Assembly (NCBI GenBank): GCA_023430545.1
Contig: JAEZAF010000182.1
Span: 1 to 64,000 of the forward strand
Direction of reading: 5' to 3'
Length of the DNA stretch: 64,000 nt
From: Chloroflexota bacterium
Lineage (GTDB): Bacteria > Chloroflexota > Anaerolineae > Aggregatilineales > Phototrophicaceae
Position 1 is the first letter of the stretch; each line of letters starts with the position of its first letter. The position numbers and the translations under genes were made by a program. The notes beneath the pieces were generated by a model. The model did no database searches, was not told the origin of the DNA, and saw only the letters and a list, made by a program, of their open reading frames with translations. Positions 1 through 9,214 of the stretch are shown piece after piece.

Positions 1-1478
1 TCGCAGATCACCTCAAGCATATTCAGGCCGCGAACAGGGTCACCGGCGACACGTGTGCCGAATGCCAGATTGAGCTGGGCATTGGCGGCACAGGCGGTAT
101 CCGCATTCGGCGTATTGGCTGGAGCGCCAAAACCTACATCAATCAGAGCGACACGGACGTTATTGCCGCGAAACCCGGCAGCGTGCCAGCTCTGCACCCC
201 CGTGATGTCATAGCCGTTGGTGAAGGTGCTGCCAATCGGATTACGCGAGCCGGCCTGGAAATCAGATTGCAGATCTGCCGAGACATTAAGAGGCAGTGCC
301 TCAGCCGAAGAAAAGGCTGAGGACACTTCCATGCTATCTCCGGATGCCGTCAGCCGTGGGACAAGGCGTACCACGCTGATTTCATCGGCAAGACTGAGTG
401 CGGCAATCGAGGCAAGGTCAATCCGGACGACGATCCGCTGGAAATCGACCGTTTCAACTTTTCCGTTATAGGCCAGCATCATGTTCGCCAGCGTCTCGCC
501 TGAAACGCCTTCTGCGCCCCAGATCTCGACACTGATGCGCCCCTGCTTATCCAGCGGCAGGGCGTAGGCACTGCTGAGCGACTGCACCTGTTCCGGGCCG
601 TCGGTATTAAAGGCCTGGATCAGGTTGTTCAGTTCACCGGCGACCTTGCTGCTGTCGAATGCCAGTGATGAAGCACTGCCGTCAGTCGAGGTCTGCGGCA
701 GGACGACGATCTGCGCCGGACGATAATCCACGATGAGGACATCATCAAGCAGCAGACTACCGTCTGTGCTTTGCAGTGTGAAAGGTGTCATCACAGCAAA
801 GCTGACACCCTCGCTGGCGGGTTCATAGTGCAGGACTTCCGCCTCGTTGACGGCGACCGTCACCACACCTGCGCGCATCGACAGATCAAGCCGGTGCCAC
901 TGACCAGCGGTCAGCGCGGTGTCTTCCGAGGTGAAGGGTGCCTCCGCCCCGATGCTGCCGAATGCTGTTCCCTGTGCCCCGAGTGTTAAATGGTAATTGT
1001 TTCCGAATAATACATTCAGCGTACTTGTAGTCGGTGTACCGCTGTCGGTTTCACCCGCTGCAAGGTTGAACCAGACGGTCGCTTCGAATTCTGTGAGGGG
1101 AACATGATTGGAGAGTGTCAGCGAATCATCAGCGGCAAGCTGTGCAGCGGCGTTGCCTTCTTCCGTCTGAATGGTGCGCAGTTCGCGGCTGCCGATCCAG
1201 TTCAATAAACCGGTTTCGAAGTCGTCATTGACGACCACAACGGGTTCGACCGCGGAAGTTATATCTTCGGTGCTGCTTCCGAATCCTGCCCCATTTTCAT
1301 CATCACCCGGTTCAGCAGTGGGTACGACTGCTTCGCCATCCGATGTTGAAAATCCCACTGTGGGAAGGGGAATAGGATCGTCCTGGGCTGCCAGTTGTGC
1401 GGGCAGCAGCCCCAAAGTCAGACAGAGCAGCAGCAAACTGCCGACTGCTGACCACATAACGTTTGAGCGTCTAAACAT
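1..1478 (-). CDS. secreted subtilase-fold (S8-like) protein, truncated by the window edge
   Basis: The first 492 codons are present; the C-terminus lies beyond base 1. The start is ATG 1478-1476 because TGGAG sits 7 nt upstream; an in-frame ATG at 1490 is less well placed. Residues 8-30 form a signal peptide. A Ser/Pro/Glu-rich stretch is followed near residues 75-220 by a region resembling a LamG/concanavalin-like domain (NDDFETG, then LLNW). The end shows the S8 peptidase Asp motif, VRVALIDVGFG, with Asp447. Where active S8 enzymes have HGT, this protein reads RGLNMLEVICD, so Arg483 occupies the catalytic His position. The Ser region is outside the window. It is probably exported and either non-proteolytic or a diverged protease. 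It is divergent from the surface protein at 1862, so the two may share a regulatory region. Confidence 0.7.
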   Translation of the reverse strand, partial: MFRRSNVMWSAVGSLLLLCLTLGLLPAQLAAQDDPIPLPTVGFSTSDGEAVVPTAEPGDDENGAGFGSSTEDITSAVEPVVVVNDDFETGLLNWIGSRELRTIQTEEGNAAAQLAADDSLTLSNHVPLTEFEATVWFNLAAGETDSGTPTTSTLNVLFGNNYHLTLGAQGTAFGSIGAEAPFTSEDTALTAGQWHRLDLSMRAGVVTVAVNEAEVLHYEPASEGVSFAVMTPFTLQSTDGSLLLDDVLIVDYRPAQIVVLPQTSTDGSASSLAFDSSKVAGELNNLIQAFNTDGPEQVQSLSSAYALPLDKQGRISVEIWGAEGVSGETLANMMLAYNGKVETVDFQRIVVRIDLASIAALSLADEISVVRLVPRLTASGDSMEVSSAFSSAEALPLNVSADLQSDFQAGSRNPIGSTFTNGYDITGVQSWHAAGFRGNNVRVALIDVGFGAPANTPNADTACAANAQLNLAFGTRVAGDPVRGLNMLEVIC

Positions 1479-1861
1479 TGAAGGCTCCATTTACTGTGCC
1501 AATGGTTCCTCCATTGTACACAGACTTGGCGTCATGAGTTGTAAGATAGGAGGAAGGTCATCTCTTTGACAAAACTCTAACAAGTTCAGTTACAGAGCAT
1601 TTCAACATCGGAGTTCAGCTTCTGTGAGCGGCATTTAACAGAAATTTACATAGTTCATATTTATGTTGAGCAGGGGTGAACTTAATTTGTTGTAAAGATT
1701 TCAATGCAGTTTGATTCGATATACAGTTTTGTAATCATATACTATGTTATATTAATCAGATCCTTGAACGAGCAGCAATCTGTTATTCCTGTGCAATCTC
1801 TGGCTGGATAGCGTCAAGTGATATAACAATTGTGTAATCCACCTTCACCGTACTACATCAG
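1479..1861. other. gene-free divergent intergenic region
   Basis: This 383-bp stretch separates two divergently transcribed secreted-protein genes. It is clearly AT-rich compared with its surroundings, especially 1600-1790, as expected for back-to-back promoters. Several TATA-like words (ATATAC, TATACT, TTATATT) occur at 1715-1760, but I could not assign a -35/-10 pair with confidence. No ORF with coding character was seen. Confidence 0.5.
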
Positions 1862-4681
1862 ATGGGGGATGCCGTGTCACGCTTCAGTTTTGTTTCAGGA
1901 AGAAGGTCAATAAAATATTTCATTGTACTTGCCGCCGCTGCCTTTTTTACCCTTGCATCTTTTTTTAACACAACACCTGCCCGTGCCGAGGGCAGTAAGG
2001 ATCTGACCGATGGCGACGGCTATCGGCCCTTCCTGCTTTATGCCGATACCGCTACCGGCAGCATCATCGACCGCACGGTGTTCAAGGTGTTTGCCCAGCC
2101 CGGCGAGACCCTCAACATGGGATCAAGTGCCAATGGCATCGGGCAGGGGCTGATCCGCTATCGGTCTCCGATTTCCGCTGCGTGGACCCAATGCGTTATC
2201 AGCGGGGATGTCGGTGTCATCAATAATCGCGATGAAGAGAATGCGGGTCCATTTCCCGGCAGCGGTGGATACAATCCCTGTACGGTGATAGTGGCCGCTG
2301 GCGAACTCGGTGTGTGGGAAGTGGAATTCACCAGCCCGAACCCTGAACAGCGCGGCACCACCCCCGGTAATCCCCTGAATCCACAGCCTGCCCCGGTTGC
2401 TGCCAACTGGACGCTGACCGATCCCGCCGCGCAGCCTGCAGAAGTCCGCTGGATTCGGGCATGGGATGTGACTGTCACCAATGCTGGCGGCAACGTGGAG
2501 CTGGGCCGCGTCTATGCGGACTATATGCCGCTCAATATGGGCAATAACATCCCCGGTGAGCCGGTCTTCAGTTCTGAAGTTTACGTTTTCACAGAAGACG
2601 GTTACGGCTACGTTGTCGATATGAACGGGATCGACGCCTTCGGTTTCCAGTTTCTGTCGAATAACAAGGGCTTCCGTAACGCAGAGGGCGACCCTATCTA
2701 CCGCTCGATTCAGTTCTTTGGCCCCAACAATAACCAGCAGGTTCCGGCAGGCTATTCGGTGAAGGACCCTTCAGAGCCGGACGATGCAGATGATTCCACG
2801 CATAAGCTGTTCTTCAACGAACCAGACTTTGACGTGCTGGACGATCTGCCCGGTGATGCGGCCCCGTCTCCCAGCGGTACCGTTTACTTTGTCACGCCGC
2901 CGCTGCCACCACCCACGATCAACGATTTTGAGTTCGTCGGGCTGGAAGGCACATCGGGTGCTGCCGGTACCAATCCGTTGAGTGGGACCTTTAGTTTCGA
3001 TGCCAGTGCCGCCGGGACCTTCAGCATTGTGCTGGATACCAACCGTAACGGCACCTTCGGCGATTATCCCGACGCCGTTCTGATCGGTTATGCCAATACG
3101 GGCGAGAATGAAATCGACTGGAACGGACTGGACTCCGCCGATCAGCCAGTGCCTGCGGGCAATGTCGCCTATGACGCACAGATTCGCTTGTTCGGCGGCG
3201 AGGTCCATTTCCCGTTCTTCGACCCAGAGAACAATCATTTCGGGATTCAGGTCACCCGCGTGCTGGACCCCGGCACCACCCAGCCACCGCCGCCGGTGGA
3301 CACGGTCTACTATAACGACCGCTATACCTATCGCGGTGAGGGTGATTACGATTACTCGCTGTGCGCCGGAACCGGTGATACACCGCCGCCGCCCACTTCC
3401 TCGGATATCTACTATCCCGAAGGCTGTTACGGTATTCCCCCGAATCCGCGCATCGCAGGCAGTGGGATTTCCAGCGCTGGCGGGGCGCACACATGGCAGA
3501 CCGATTTTGGCAACCGCCGTGGGATGGATACATGGGCCAATTACCCCTCCATGCCCATGAACCTGATCGACTTTGTCACCCTGCGTCAGGCCGATCTCGC
3601 GATTGAGAAAACGCACGTTGAGCCGGAACTTTACGCGGGTGGGCCGATCACTTTCCTGCTGAACGTCACCAACCAGTTTGGCCCCAGTGATGCTATGGCC
3701 TCGACTGTCAGCGATGATCTGCCAGATGTCTTCCAGAATGTGACATGGACCTGCGAAGGCGCGAACGGCGGGGTTTGCAGTGTAATCAGCGGCTCTGGTG
3801 ATCTGGTCAACGTGCCGGTTGATCTGCCGGTTGGGGGCAGTGTGATCTTTACGATCAATGCGACGATTGACCCTGCGCTTCAGCCCGGAGTGGAGATCAC
3901 CAACCGCGCTGTTGTCCTGCGGCCCAATGATGTTACCGACCCGAATGACGTTGATCGTCAGGGGGCAGGTAATAACTCCGATACCGACACCATCGTGCTG
4001 GTCGATGTGACGGCGACTCCCACGTCAACACCGACATCGACGCCAACCCCAACACTGCCAGCAACTGAAACGCCAACAGCGACCTCGACTGATGAAGGCA
4101 GGACGCCTGAGCCTCCAGTCACTGAGTCCCCAGGGACGGAGACACCAACACCGACACTCCCATCAAACAGCACGGCCACCGTGACACCGAGCGTCCCGTA
4201 CATCTTCAAGAGCGCTAATCCTGAGTTCTCACTGCCGGGGCAGGAAGTGGTCTGGACGATTACCGTCGTCAACCCATCGTCAGCACCGCTCACCGGCATC
4301 CGTGTGACCGATACCATCCCGGCGGGACTGGAAATCCTCTCAGCAACGGCCTCCGCCGGTGTAGTGAGCTTCGACGGCCAGACGGTCAGCTTCTCGCTGG
4401 ATTCTCTGGCAGGTGGCGCCCGTGTGACGATCACCGTCCGCACACGCCTGCTGACCACCGACAGCGGCGGCTGTACGACAAACGTTTTCCGTAATCTCGC
4501 CGTCATGACCGCCGATAACAGCCCCCGACTTCAGACCTCAGCGACCGTCCGCTGTGTGACGAGCCTGCCTGCGACCGGCGAATCGCTGTGGGATACATGG
4601 CGCATCGTGATCTTCGGGGCAGTGGGGTTTGTCGGACTGTGGCTCGCCATGCAGATGATCCGCCGGGTGCTCCGCGCCTGA
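1862..4681 (+). CDS. DUF11-repeat surface protein with C-terminal LPATG sorting signal
   Basis: This is a 939-residue exported protein. A signal peptide spans about residues 15-42 and ends PARA-EGS. The central 500 residues are not recognised. Two DUF11-like immunoglobulin-type domains follow, one around residues 580-710 (DLAIEKTHVEPELYAGG) and one around 780-895 (FKSANPEFSLPGQEV). They are separated by a Thr/Pro-rich linker. The C-terminus has LPATG at residues 902-906, a hydrophobic helix and a basic tail (RRVLRA), the arrangement of a sortase substrate. ATG 1862 has no clear ribosome site; GTG 1874 lies 5-6 nt after a GGGGGA run and may be the real start. No sortase is encoded in this window. 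The likely role is a cell-surface or adhesion protein, but no ligand can be inferred. Confidence 0.75.
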   Translation: MGDAVSRFSFVSGRRSIKYFIVLAAAAFFTLASFFNTTPARAEGSKDLTDGDGYRPFLLYADTATGSIIDRTVFKVFAQPGETLNMGSSANGIGQGLIRYRSPISAAWTQCVISGDVGVINNRDEENAGPFPGSGGYNPCTVIVAAGELGVWEVEFTSPNPEQRGTTPGNPLNPQPAPVAANWTLTDPAAQPAEVRWIRAWDVTVTNAGGNVELGRVYADYMPLNMGNNIPGEPVFSSEVYVFTEDGYGYVVDMNGIDAFGFQFLSNNKGFRNAEGDPIYRSIQFFGPNNNQQVPAGYSVKDPSEPDDADDSTHKLFFNEPDFDVLDDLPGDAAPSPSGTVYFVTPPLPPPTINDFEFVGLEGTSGAAGTNPLSGTFSFDASAAGTFSIVLDTNRNGTFGDYPDAVLIGYANTGENEIDWNGLDSADQPVPAGNVAYDAQIRLFGGEVHFPFFDPENNHFGIQVTRVLDPGTTQPPPPVDTVYYNDRYTYRGEGDYDYSLCAGTGDTPPPPTSSDIYYPEGCYGIPPNPRIAGSGISSAGGAHTWQTDFGNRRGMDTWANYPSMPMNLIDFVTLRQADLAIEKTHVEPELYAGGPITFLLNVTNQFGPSDAMASTVSDDLPDVFQNVTWTCEGANGGVCSVISGSGDLVNVPVDLPVGGSVIFTINATIDPALQPGVEITNRAVVLRPNDVTDPNDVDRQGAGNNSDTDTIVLVDVTATPTSTPTSTPTPTLPATETPTATSTDEGRTPEPPVTESPGTETPTPTLPSNSTATVTPSVPYIFKSANPEFSLPGQEVVWTITVVNPSSAPLTGIRVTDTIPAGLEILSATASAGVVSFDGQTVSFSLDSLAGGARVTITVRTRLLTTDSGGCTTNVFRNLAVMTADNSPRLQTSATVRCVTSLPATGESLWDTWRIVIFGAVGFVGLWLAMQMIRRVLRA

Positions 4682-4703
4682 CCCCTCTGAAAATTCGCAC
4701 ACC

Positions 4704-4739
4704 GGGCCGGACTGCAATGCTCGTTAGGTCGTCCGGCCC
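4704..4739. repeat. hairpin, GGCCGGA/TCCGGCC family
   Basis: Arms GGGCCGGAC (4704-4712) and GTCCGGCCC (4731-4739) enclose an 18-nt loop, 23 bp after the stop of the surface-protein gene. The same GGCCGGA/TCCGGCC core recurs at 8106, 26166 and 42462. There is no T-run, so it is either a repeat or a factor-assisted terminator. Confidence 0.6.
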
Positions 4740-4767
4740 ACGATAGCTGCAATACCAGATCGTGCAG

Positions 4768-4785
4768 GGCGGGATTCTTCCCGCC
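4768..4785. repeat. hairpin, GGCGGGA/TCCCGCC family
   Basis: GGCGGGA and TCCCGCC flank a 4-nt loop. It is related to the longer palindromes at 16712 and 28045 and lies between the surface-protein gene and the VOC gene. Confidence 0.5.
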
Positions 4786-4925
4786 TACTGCATTCCGAAC
4801 CATAAGACCTCGCCCAATACCCGCAGATTGAAACCTGTCACAGCAGACCGATGCCGTCTACAATCAGTGCGCTTGTGATAGTCCACAATTTCACTTTATT
4901 GAATATTCGAAGGTGAGGATCTGTG

Positions 4926-5306
4926 ATGGGACTTGAGCTGTATATGGTCGGCGTGATGGTTGAGGATATGACACGTGCGGTCGAGTTTTATCGGCGGCTC
5001 GGTGTCGAAATCCCTGAAGGCAGTGAGTCGAAACTGCATGTCGAAGTGAAGATGAACGGGCTGACATTCTTCCTGACAACCCATCAGACCAATCTGCGGT
5101 GGGACCCTGCGAAGAAACCGGCATCCGGTGGCTATCGCATTCTGCTGGAGTTCTATCTTGAGACACGCGAGGCTGTCACGGCCAAATACGATGAGATGAT
5201 CGCCTACGGCTACGAAAGCCACGTCGCGCCGTATGAAACCCCGTTCAATGCATGGTTCGCGCTGATCAACGATCCTGACGGCAACACCATCCTGCTCTCG
5301 GCCTGA
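4926..5306 (+). CDS. VOC-family (glyoxalase/bleomycin-resistance fold) protein
   Basis: This 126-residue protein has the single-domain VOC fold pattern. The N-terminal strand-helix (LYMVGVMVEDMTRAVEFYRR) and the C-terminal YETPFNAWFALINDPDGNTI are diagnostic of the family. VOC proteins bind a metal and act as lyases, dioxygenases or drug-binding proteins; the substrate cannot be read here. ATG 4926 is preferred over the GTG one codon earlier because GGTGAGGA lies 7 nt upstream. The next gene is a small ABM-domain protein 39 bp downstream, followed by a glycosyltransferase, and all three probably form one transcript. Confidence 0.8.
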   Translation: MGLELYMVGVMVEDMTRAVEFYRRLGVEIPEGSESKLHVEVKMNGLTFFLTTHQTNLRWDPAKKPASGGYRILLEFYLETREAVTAKYDEMIAYGYESHVAPYETPFNAWFALINDPDGNTILLSA

Positions 5307-5345
5307 TCGTGGTTTTATTTAATGAAACACAGTAAAGGCTTACCC

Positions 5346-5633
5346 ATGATTCTCGAAGCTGTGATCCTGAACATCCGCGCCGGAGAAAGCGAAGCATTTG
5401 AATCGGCATTCGCGCAGGCCGCACCCATTATCGCGTCGATGAACGGATACATCAGCCATGAACTGCACCGCTGCATGGAAACATCGGATCAGTATCTGCT
5501 GCTGGTGCGCTGGCAGACACTGGAAGATCACACCGTAGGCTTTCGTGGATCAGCGGAATATCAGGAATGGAAGCGGCTGCTGCATCACTTTTATGATCCG
5601 TTTCCCGTGGTTGAACATTACACCTTAGTTTAG
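5346..5633 (+). CDS. antibiotic biosynthesis monooxygenase (ABM) domain protein
   Basis: This 95-residue protein has the dimeric alpha/beta-barrel pattern of the ABM family. It starts MILEAVILNIRAGE, continues with a SMNGYISHEL segment and a YLLLVRW strand, and ends with a FYDPFPVVEHY tail. Members include quinol monooxygenases and heme-degrading enzymes, but many have no known substrate. ATG 5346 is chosen because AAAGG is 7 nt upstream and related proteins begin at this residue; an in-frame ATG at 5322 would add eight residues and has no ribosome site. It lies in a probable operon with the VOC gene before it and the glycosyltransferase 8 bp after it. Confidence 0.75.
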   Translation: MILEAVILNIRAGESEAFESAFAQAAPIIASMNGYISHELHRCMETSDQYLLLVRWQTLEDHTVGFRGSAEYQEWKRLLHHFYDPFPVVEHYTLV

Positions 5634-5641
5634 GCATATTG

Positions 5642-6898
5642 ATGGCAAACTTCTGGATGATTTCCGCGCCGCTTTTCAGTCATACCGACTGGGGCGGCTA
5701 CTTAAAAACAGCCCAGCAGCTTCAGGCGCTCGGCCATCAGGTGACATGGGTCAGCGGTGACAGCCTCCGACGGTCCGTCGAGGCGCAGGGTGTGACCTTC
5801 GCCTCTGTCCCGCAGACTGGCTGGCTGTGGCCGCCGCCCCCTGCGCCCGATGTCACGCAGATCCCACCGGCAGAAGCGGTCATGCTCCGCTACCGCCGCG
5901 CACTCGATACATGGCTGAGCGAATCACTGGTCGGAGAGGCAGTCGAGGCACTGCTGGCACTGGCCGACGAGATCGGTGTGCCGGATGCGATCGTCACGGA
6001 CCCGTTCCTGACGGCGGCGGCACTGGCAGCGGAAAAACTGAATGTCCCGCTGGCGGTCTGCGGCTGGATCGCCCAGCGCGAACTGAACGAGGACGGACTC
6101 TTCCCGGTTCAGAAGTCGCTCGGCAATGAGAGCCAGCAGCGTATCGCACGGCTGTGTGAGCGCTTCGGTTTACAGGGACGCTATTTCGCCCAGGGGCCGA
6201 CTCCGTCGATCCTCAGCCCGTATCTGCACGTCAGCTATTTTACGGAAAGCTGGTATCAGGCCGACGTTCCCAACCTGCTGCCGCAGACGCTGTTTGTCGG
6301 GGGACTGCCGGAAGCACCGACCTCACCAGCCCCGGACTGGCTTCAGGCCATCCCTGAAGAAGTTCCGCTGGCACTGGTGACCCTCGGTACGACCTTCACC
6401 GGCGATCTCGGTTTCTTCAGTTGGGCGGCACAGGCAGCGGCACGCGCCGGTTATCTGCCGGTGGTCGTCATCGGCTGGAATCCCATCGCGCCCGAAGCCA
6501 AACAGCAGCTTGTCAATGCACTGCCGAAAAATACACGTCTGCTCAACTTTGTCCCATTTGACCATGTGCTGCCGCGCATCCGCCTGATGTTCCATCACGG
6601 CGGCATGGGCACGACTCATGCGGCGGTCGTGCATGGCATCCCGCAGATTGTCGTCCCGCACGCGGCAGACCAGCGCGGACAGGCGCGGCGCGTGGCACAG
6701 GCCAAAGTCGGCCTGAATCTCTCGGCCCATGAGGTGCGTCAGGGGATGCTGTGGGAAGCGGCGCGGGCGCTGTCGCAGGATCAGCAGGTGCAGCAGAATG
6801 CACGTCAGCTTGCGGCGGAAATGGCATCTCTGGGCGGTCCAGCACGGGCGGCAGAGGCACTTTCGGAGCTGGTGCAGCACACCGTTTCCAATGAGTGA
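5642..6898 (+). CDS. MGT/UGT-type glycosyltransferase (GT1, GT-B fold)
   Basis: This 418-residue protein is full length for macrolide-type GT1 enzymes, which transfer sugar from a UDP or dTDP donor to small lipophilic acceptors. The N-terminal half binds acceptor (HTDWGGYLKTAQQLQALGHQ). The C-terminal donor domain carries the family signature HHGGMGTTHAAVVHGIP followed by PHAADQRGQARR. ATG 5642 follows a TTG codon and overlaps none of the previous gene; the ribosome site is weak (TTAGG). Membership of the VOC/ABM operon suggests a role in modifying a natural product or lipid, which is inference. Confidence 0.85.
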   Translation: MANFWMISAPLFSHTDWGGYLKTAQQLQALGHQVTWVSGDSLRRSVEAQGVTFASVPQTGWLWPPPPAPDVTQIPPAEAVMLRYRRALDTWLSESLVGEAVEALLALADEIGVPDAIVTDPFLTAAALAAEKLNVPLAVCGWIAQRELNEDGLFPVQKSLGNESQQRIARLCERFGLQGRYFAQGPTPSILSPYLHVSYFTESWYQADVPNLLPQTLFVGGLPEAPTSPAPDWLQAIPEEVPLALVTLGTTFTGDLGFFSWAAQAAARAGYLPVVVIGWNPIAPEAKQQLVNALPKNTRLLNFVPFDHVLPRIRLMFHHGGMGTTHAAVVHGIPQIVVPHAADQRGQARRVAQAKVGLNLSAHEVRQGMLWEAARALSQDQQVQQNARQLAAEMASLGGPARAAEALSELVQHTVSNE

Positions 6899-7036
6899 TT
6901 CACCCGTTCGTCGTGTACACTGTGAGGACATTATGACTTCACAGGGGATGGTCTGTGTGCCATCCCGCCGTATGGACGCGACACCACCGTGTCCACGATA
7001 AACACCTAACGCAGACAGGATCAGGTGATTCAATCC

Positions 7037-8098
7037 ATGACCACAACCACCACATCATCGACGACGACATCGACCAAACCCCGTTTTCGCTTTTCATGGT
7101 CCGCACTGCTGACACTCGTGCTGGCGGTTGTGCTGCTGGTACTGGCCTTTCGCGGCGTGGACTGGGCCGAACTGCTGGACACCGTCCGGCAGGGGCGGCT
7201 GGAATATATCGTGCTGGCCTTCTGGATTATGACCGTGTCCTACTTTCTGCGGTCGCTCCGCTGGCGTACCCTGCTCAGCGCCCAGAAGACGCTGCATCCC
7301 CTGACAACCTTCTGGGGGACGTGTGTCGGCTATCTGGGGAATTACTTTCTGCCCGCCCGTGCTGGCGAGTTTATCCGCTCCGGGCTGATCGCACGGCGCA
7401 GCGGCCTGAATGTGCTGTATATCCTCGCGACCGCGCTGACCGAGCGCATTATCGACGCCGCGCTGCTGGTGCTGATCATCATCGTGCTGCTGCCAATGCT
7501 GTTGGCGGACGCTGTCCCGGACTGGCTGCTCTCCGCACGGCAGGCGATGCTCGTCCTCGGGTTCGGCGGCCTGCTCGGACTGCTGGTCGCGCCGCGATTG
7601 GAAGGGCTGCTGCTCAATATCCTGCACCGCCTGCCCCTGCCAGAATCGGTCCGGGCGCGGCTGCAAAATCTGCTGGAAAAATTCCTGCTGGGGATGCGTG
7701 CCTTTCAGCATCCGGGGCGCGGGGCGGTCTTTCTGCTGCTGACGGTCATCATCTGGTCGCTGGATGTCGTCGTTGCCATGCAGGTCGCCAATGCCTTCGA
7801 CATCGTCCTCACACCGCTTCAGATCCTGTTTCTGCTGGCTGCGCTCGGATTATCCAGCGCCCTGCCGTCCACACCCGGCTATCTCGGTATCTATCAGTTC
7901 GTAGCCGTCAGCGTGCTGACACCATTCGGTGTCGAACAGAGTCAGGCGCTGGTGTTCATCCTAGCGTTTCAGGCGATGACCTACGTACTGGTGCTGGTCT
8001 GGGGACTGCTTGGCCTCTGGCGGCTGAATCTCGGCCTGTCTGATGCCGACGCGGAGTCTACCCCCACCGACTCCGCTCTCTCTGCCCCTGAGGTATAA
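7037..8098 (+). CDS. UPF0104/AglD-type (LPG synthase TM-like) membrane protein
   Basis: This 353-residue integral membrane protein has about eight hydrophobic helices. Family features are the SYFLRSLRWRTLLSA segment, GYLGNYFLPARAGEF and ALPSTPGYLGIYQF. The family includes the transmembrane part of lysylphosphatidylglycerol synthase and putative lipid-linked-sugar flippases; no MprF-like catalytic domain is attached here. A Thr-rich N-terminal tail of about 15 residues precedes the first helix. ATG 7037 has AGGTGA 8 nt upstream; GTG 7025 is an in-frame alternative with its own AGGA. It lies 138 bp after the glycosyltransferase gene. The likely role is in lipid or glycolipid movement. Confidence 0.75.
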   Translation: MTTTTTSSTTTSTKPRFRFSWSALLTLVLAVVLLVLAFRGVDWAELLDTVRQGRLEYIVLAFWIMTVSYFLRSLRWRTLLSAQKTLHPLTTFWGTCVGYLGNYFLPARAGEFIRSGLIARRSGLNVLYILATALTERIIDAALLVLIIIVLLPMLLADAVPDWLLSARQAMLVLGFGGLLGLLVAPRLEGLLLNILHRLPLPESVRARLQNLLEKFLLGMRAFQHPGRGAVFLLLTVIIWSLDVVVAMQVANAFDIVLTPLQILFLLAALGLSSALPSTPGYLGIYQFVAVSVLTPFGVEQSQALVFILAFQAMTYVLVLVWGLLGLWRLNLGLSDADAESTPTDSALSAPEV

Positions 8099-8105
8099 AT
8101 GCAAA

Positions 8106-8125
8106 GGGCCGGATGCTTCCGGCCC
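8106..8125. terminator. hairpin after the UPF0104 gene (GGCCGGA/TCCGGCC family)
   Basis: GGGCCGGA and TCCGGCCC pair around a TGCT loop, 7 bp after the stop codon and between convergent genes. There is no T-run. The position suggests termination; the core sequence is shared with hairpins at 4704, 26166 and 42462. Confidence 0.5.
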
Positions 8126-8155
8126 CTGCCTGCTATCATCAGGTTGTCGAATAGC

Positions 8156-9202
8156 TTACTGCTGATCCTGCCATTCCTGAATCGTCTCGGCGATAAACTG
8201 ACGGATCGCTGGATCTTCAATATCGCTGACTGCGTCGTAATAGCGGTCATCCACCTGAATGCGGACACCGCCGCCGGGTGCAGAATGGATGTGCAGCCTG
8301 CGATCGGCATAATCCCCGCTGAAGTGCAGTTTGTGCTGTAGGTACGCCTCAATCGCTGCCGCCAGATTCAGCTCTGGCACAGGTTCGAACTCGACTTTCG
8401 GGCGGAACAATCCCGGACGTTTTGTCGGCGCATCCTCATGAGTGGTGCGATAGTTCGGCAGTGCGCCGGGGATCGTGCTGTTGGGTGCAGGCGGTAATGA
8501 AGTTGATGCGGGTCTCGACACTGGTTGTGCGGGCGCTGCCTCTTCTGGCCTGCTGAAGGTTACCGGAGGGGCCGCCGGGACATCGTCGGTCGGAGAGGTC
8601 AGCAGATCGACATCGGGCAGATCGAAGTCATCATCCGACATCTCTGGCAGATCGGCCATCTCCATGCCTGCGTTGTCATATCCTGCGTCGCTATAGGCAT
8701 CATCGGTCGCTGCGGTCTGGACCGGACGCGGCGTGTCTGGTTTGGCGATGGTTTCCGCCAGTTCGCGCATCAGCCGAGAGAATTTTTCCTTGACTTCAGG
8801 GTTTTCGGTCATCGAGCGATAGCCGGTCCCATCCAGATAAACCAGCAGTCGGTCATCTTCAAGGTCACGTGCAACTGCCAGAAGCTGCTTCACCTGCGTC
8901 ATGTGACCGTCCGACAGCCGGACGCGGTATTCGACCGTTGGACCGGTCTGCGGTGCTTGCGGCGTGCGTGGGGAAGCGACTGGATAGCTGGTCGAGGTGT
9001 TGAAATGCGCACTTTCGACCGCCTGCATGTCCGCCGCCGACTGTGTGGCGTTCAGCTCACTCAGCTTACGGCGTCTCCGTGCTGGCTTGACGATGCCGAA
9101 GTAAATCATCAGGCCGAACAGGCCGATGAAAAACACGACGACATAGCAGATCAGTGCCGAGGGGATCTGTTCAAGAAACTGGTTGAGTTCATCAGGATTC
9201 AT
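8156..9202 (-). CDS. unknown single-pass membrane protein downstream of mutM
   Basis: I do not recognise this 348-residue protein. One transmembrane helix (about residues 15-38) is followed by a basic stop-transfer KPARRRRK. A region near residues 90-145 may form a small domain (VEYRVRLSDGHMTQVKQLL, with LDGTGYRSM). Then comes a long acidic, Pro/Ala-rich disordered linker and a C-terminal alpha/beta segment of about 85 residues (LNLAAAIEAYLQHKLHF, VRIQVDDRYYDAV). The topology is N-out with the bulk cytoplasmic. Its ribosome site (AAAGGA) overlaps the mutM stop codon 12 bp upstream, so the two genes are probably translationally coupled. Confidence 0.65.
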   Translation of the reverse strand: MNPDELNQFLEQIPSALICYVVVFFIGLFGLMIYFGIVKPARRRRKLSELNATQSAADMQAVESAHFNTSTSYPVASPRTPQAPQTGPTVEYRVRLSDGHMTQVKQLLAVARDLEDDRLLVYLDGTGYRSMTENPEVKEKFSRLMRELAETIAKPDTPRPVQTAATDDAYSDAGYDNAGMEMADLPEMSDDDFDLPDVDLLTSPTDDVPAAPPVTFSRPEEAAPAQPVSRPASTSLPPAPNSTIPGALPNYRTTHEDAPTKRPGLFRPKVEFEPVPELNLAAAIEAYLQHKLHFSGDYADRRLHIHSAPGGGVRIQVDDRYYDAVSDIEDPAIRQFIAETIQEWQDQQ

Positions 9203-9214
9203 CAGAATTATCCT

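Noticed and set aside
2771..3616. A 281-codon minus-strand frame in the DUF11 surface-protein gene
   Set aside because: Antisense shadow with low-complexity Ile/Gly/Arg content; the plus-strand reading has a signal peptide, DUF11-like domains and LPATG.
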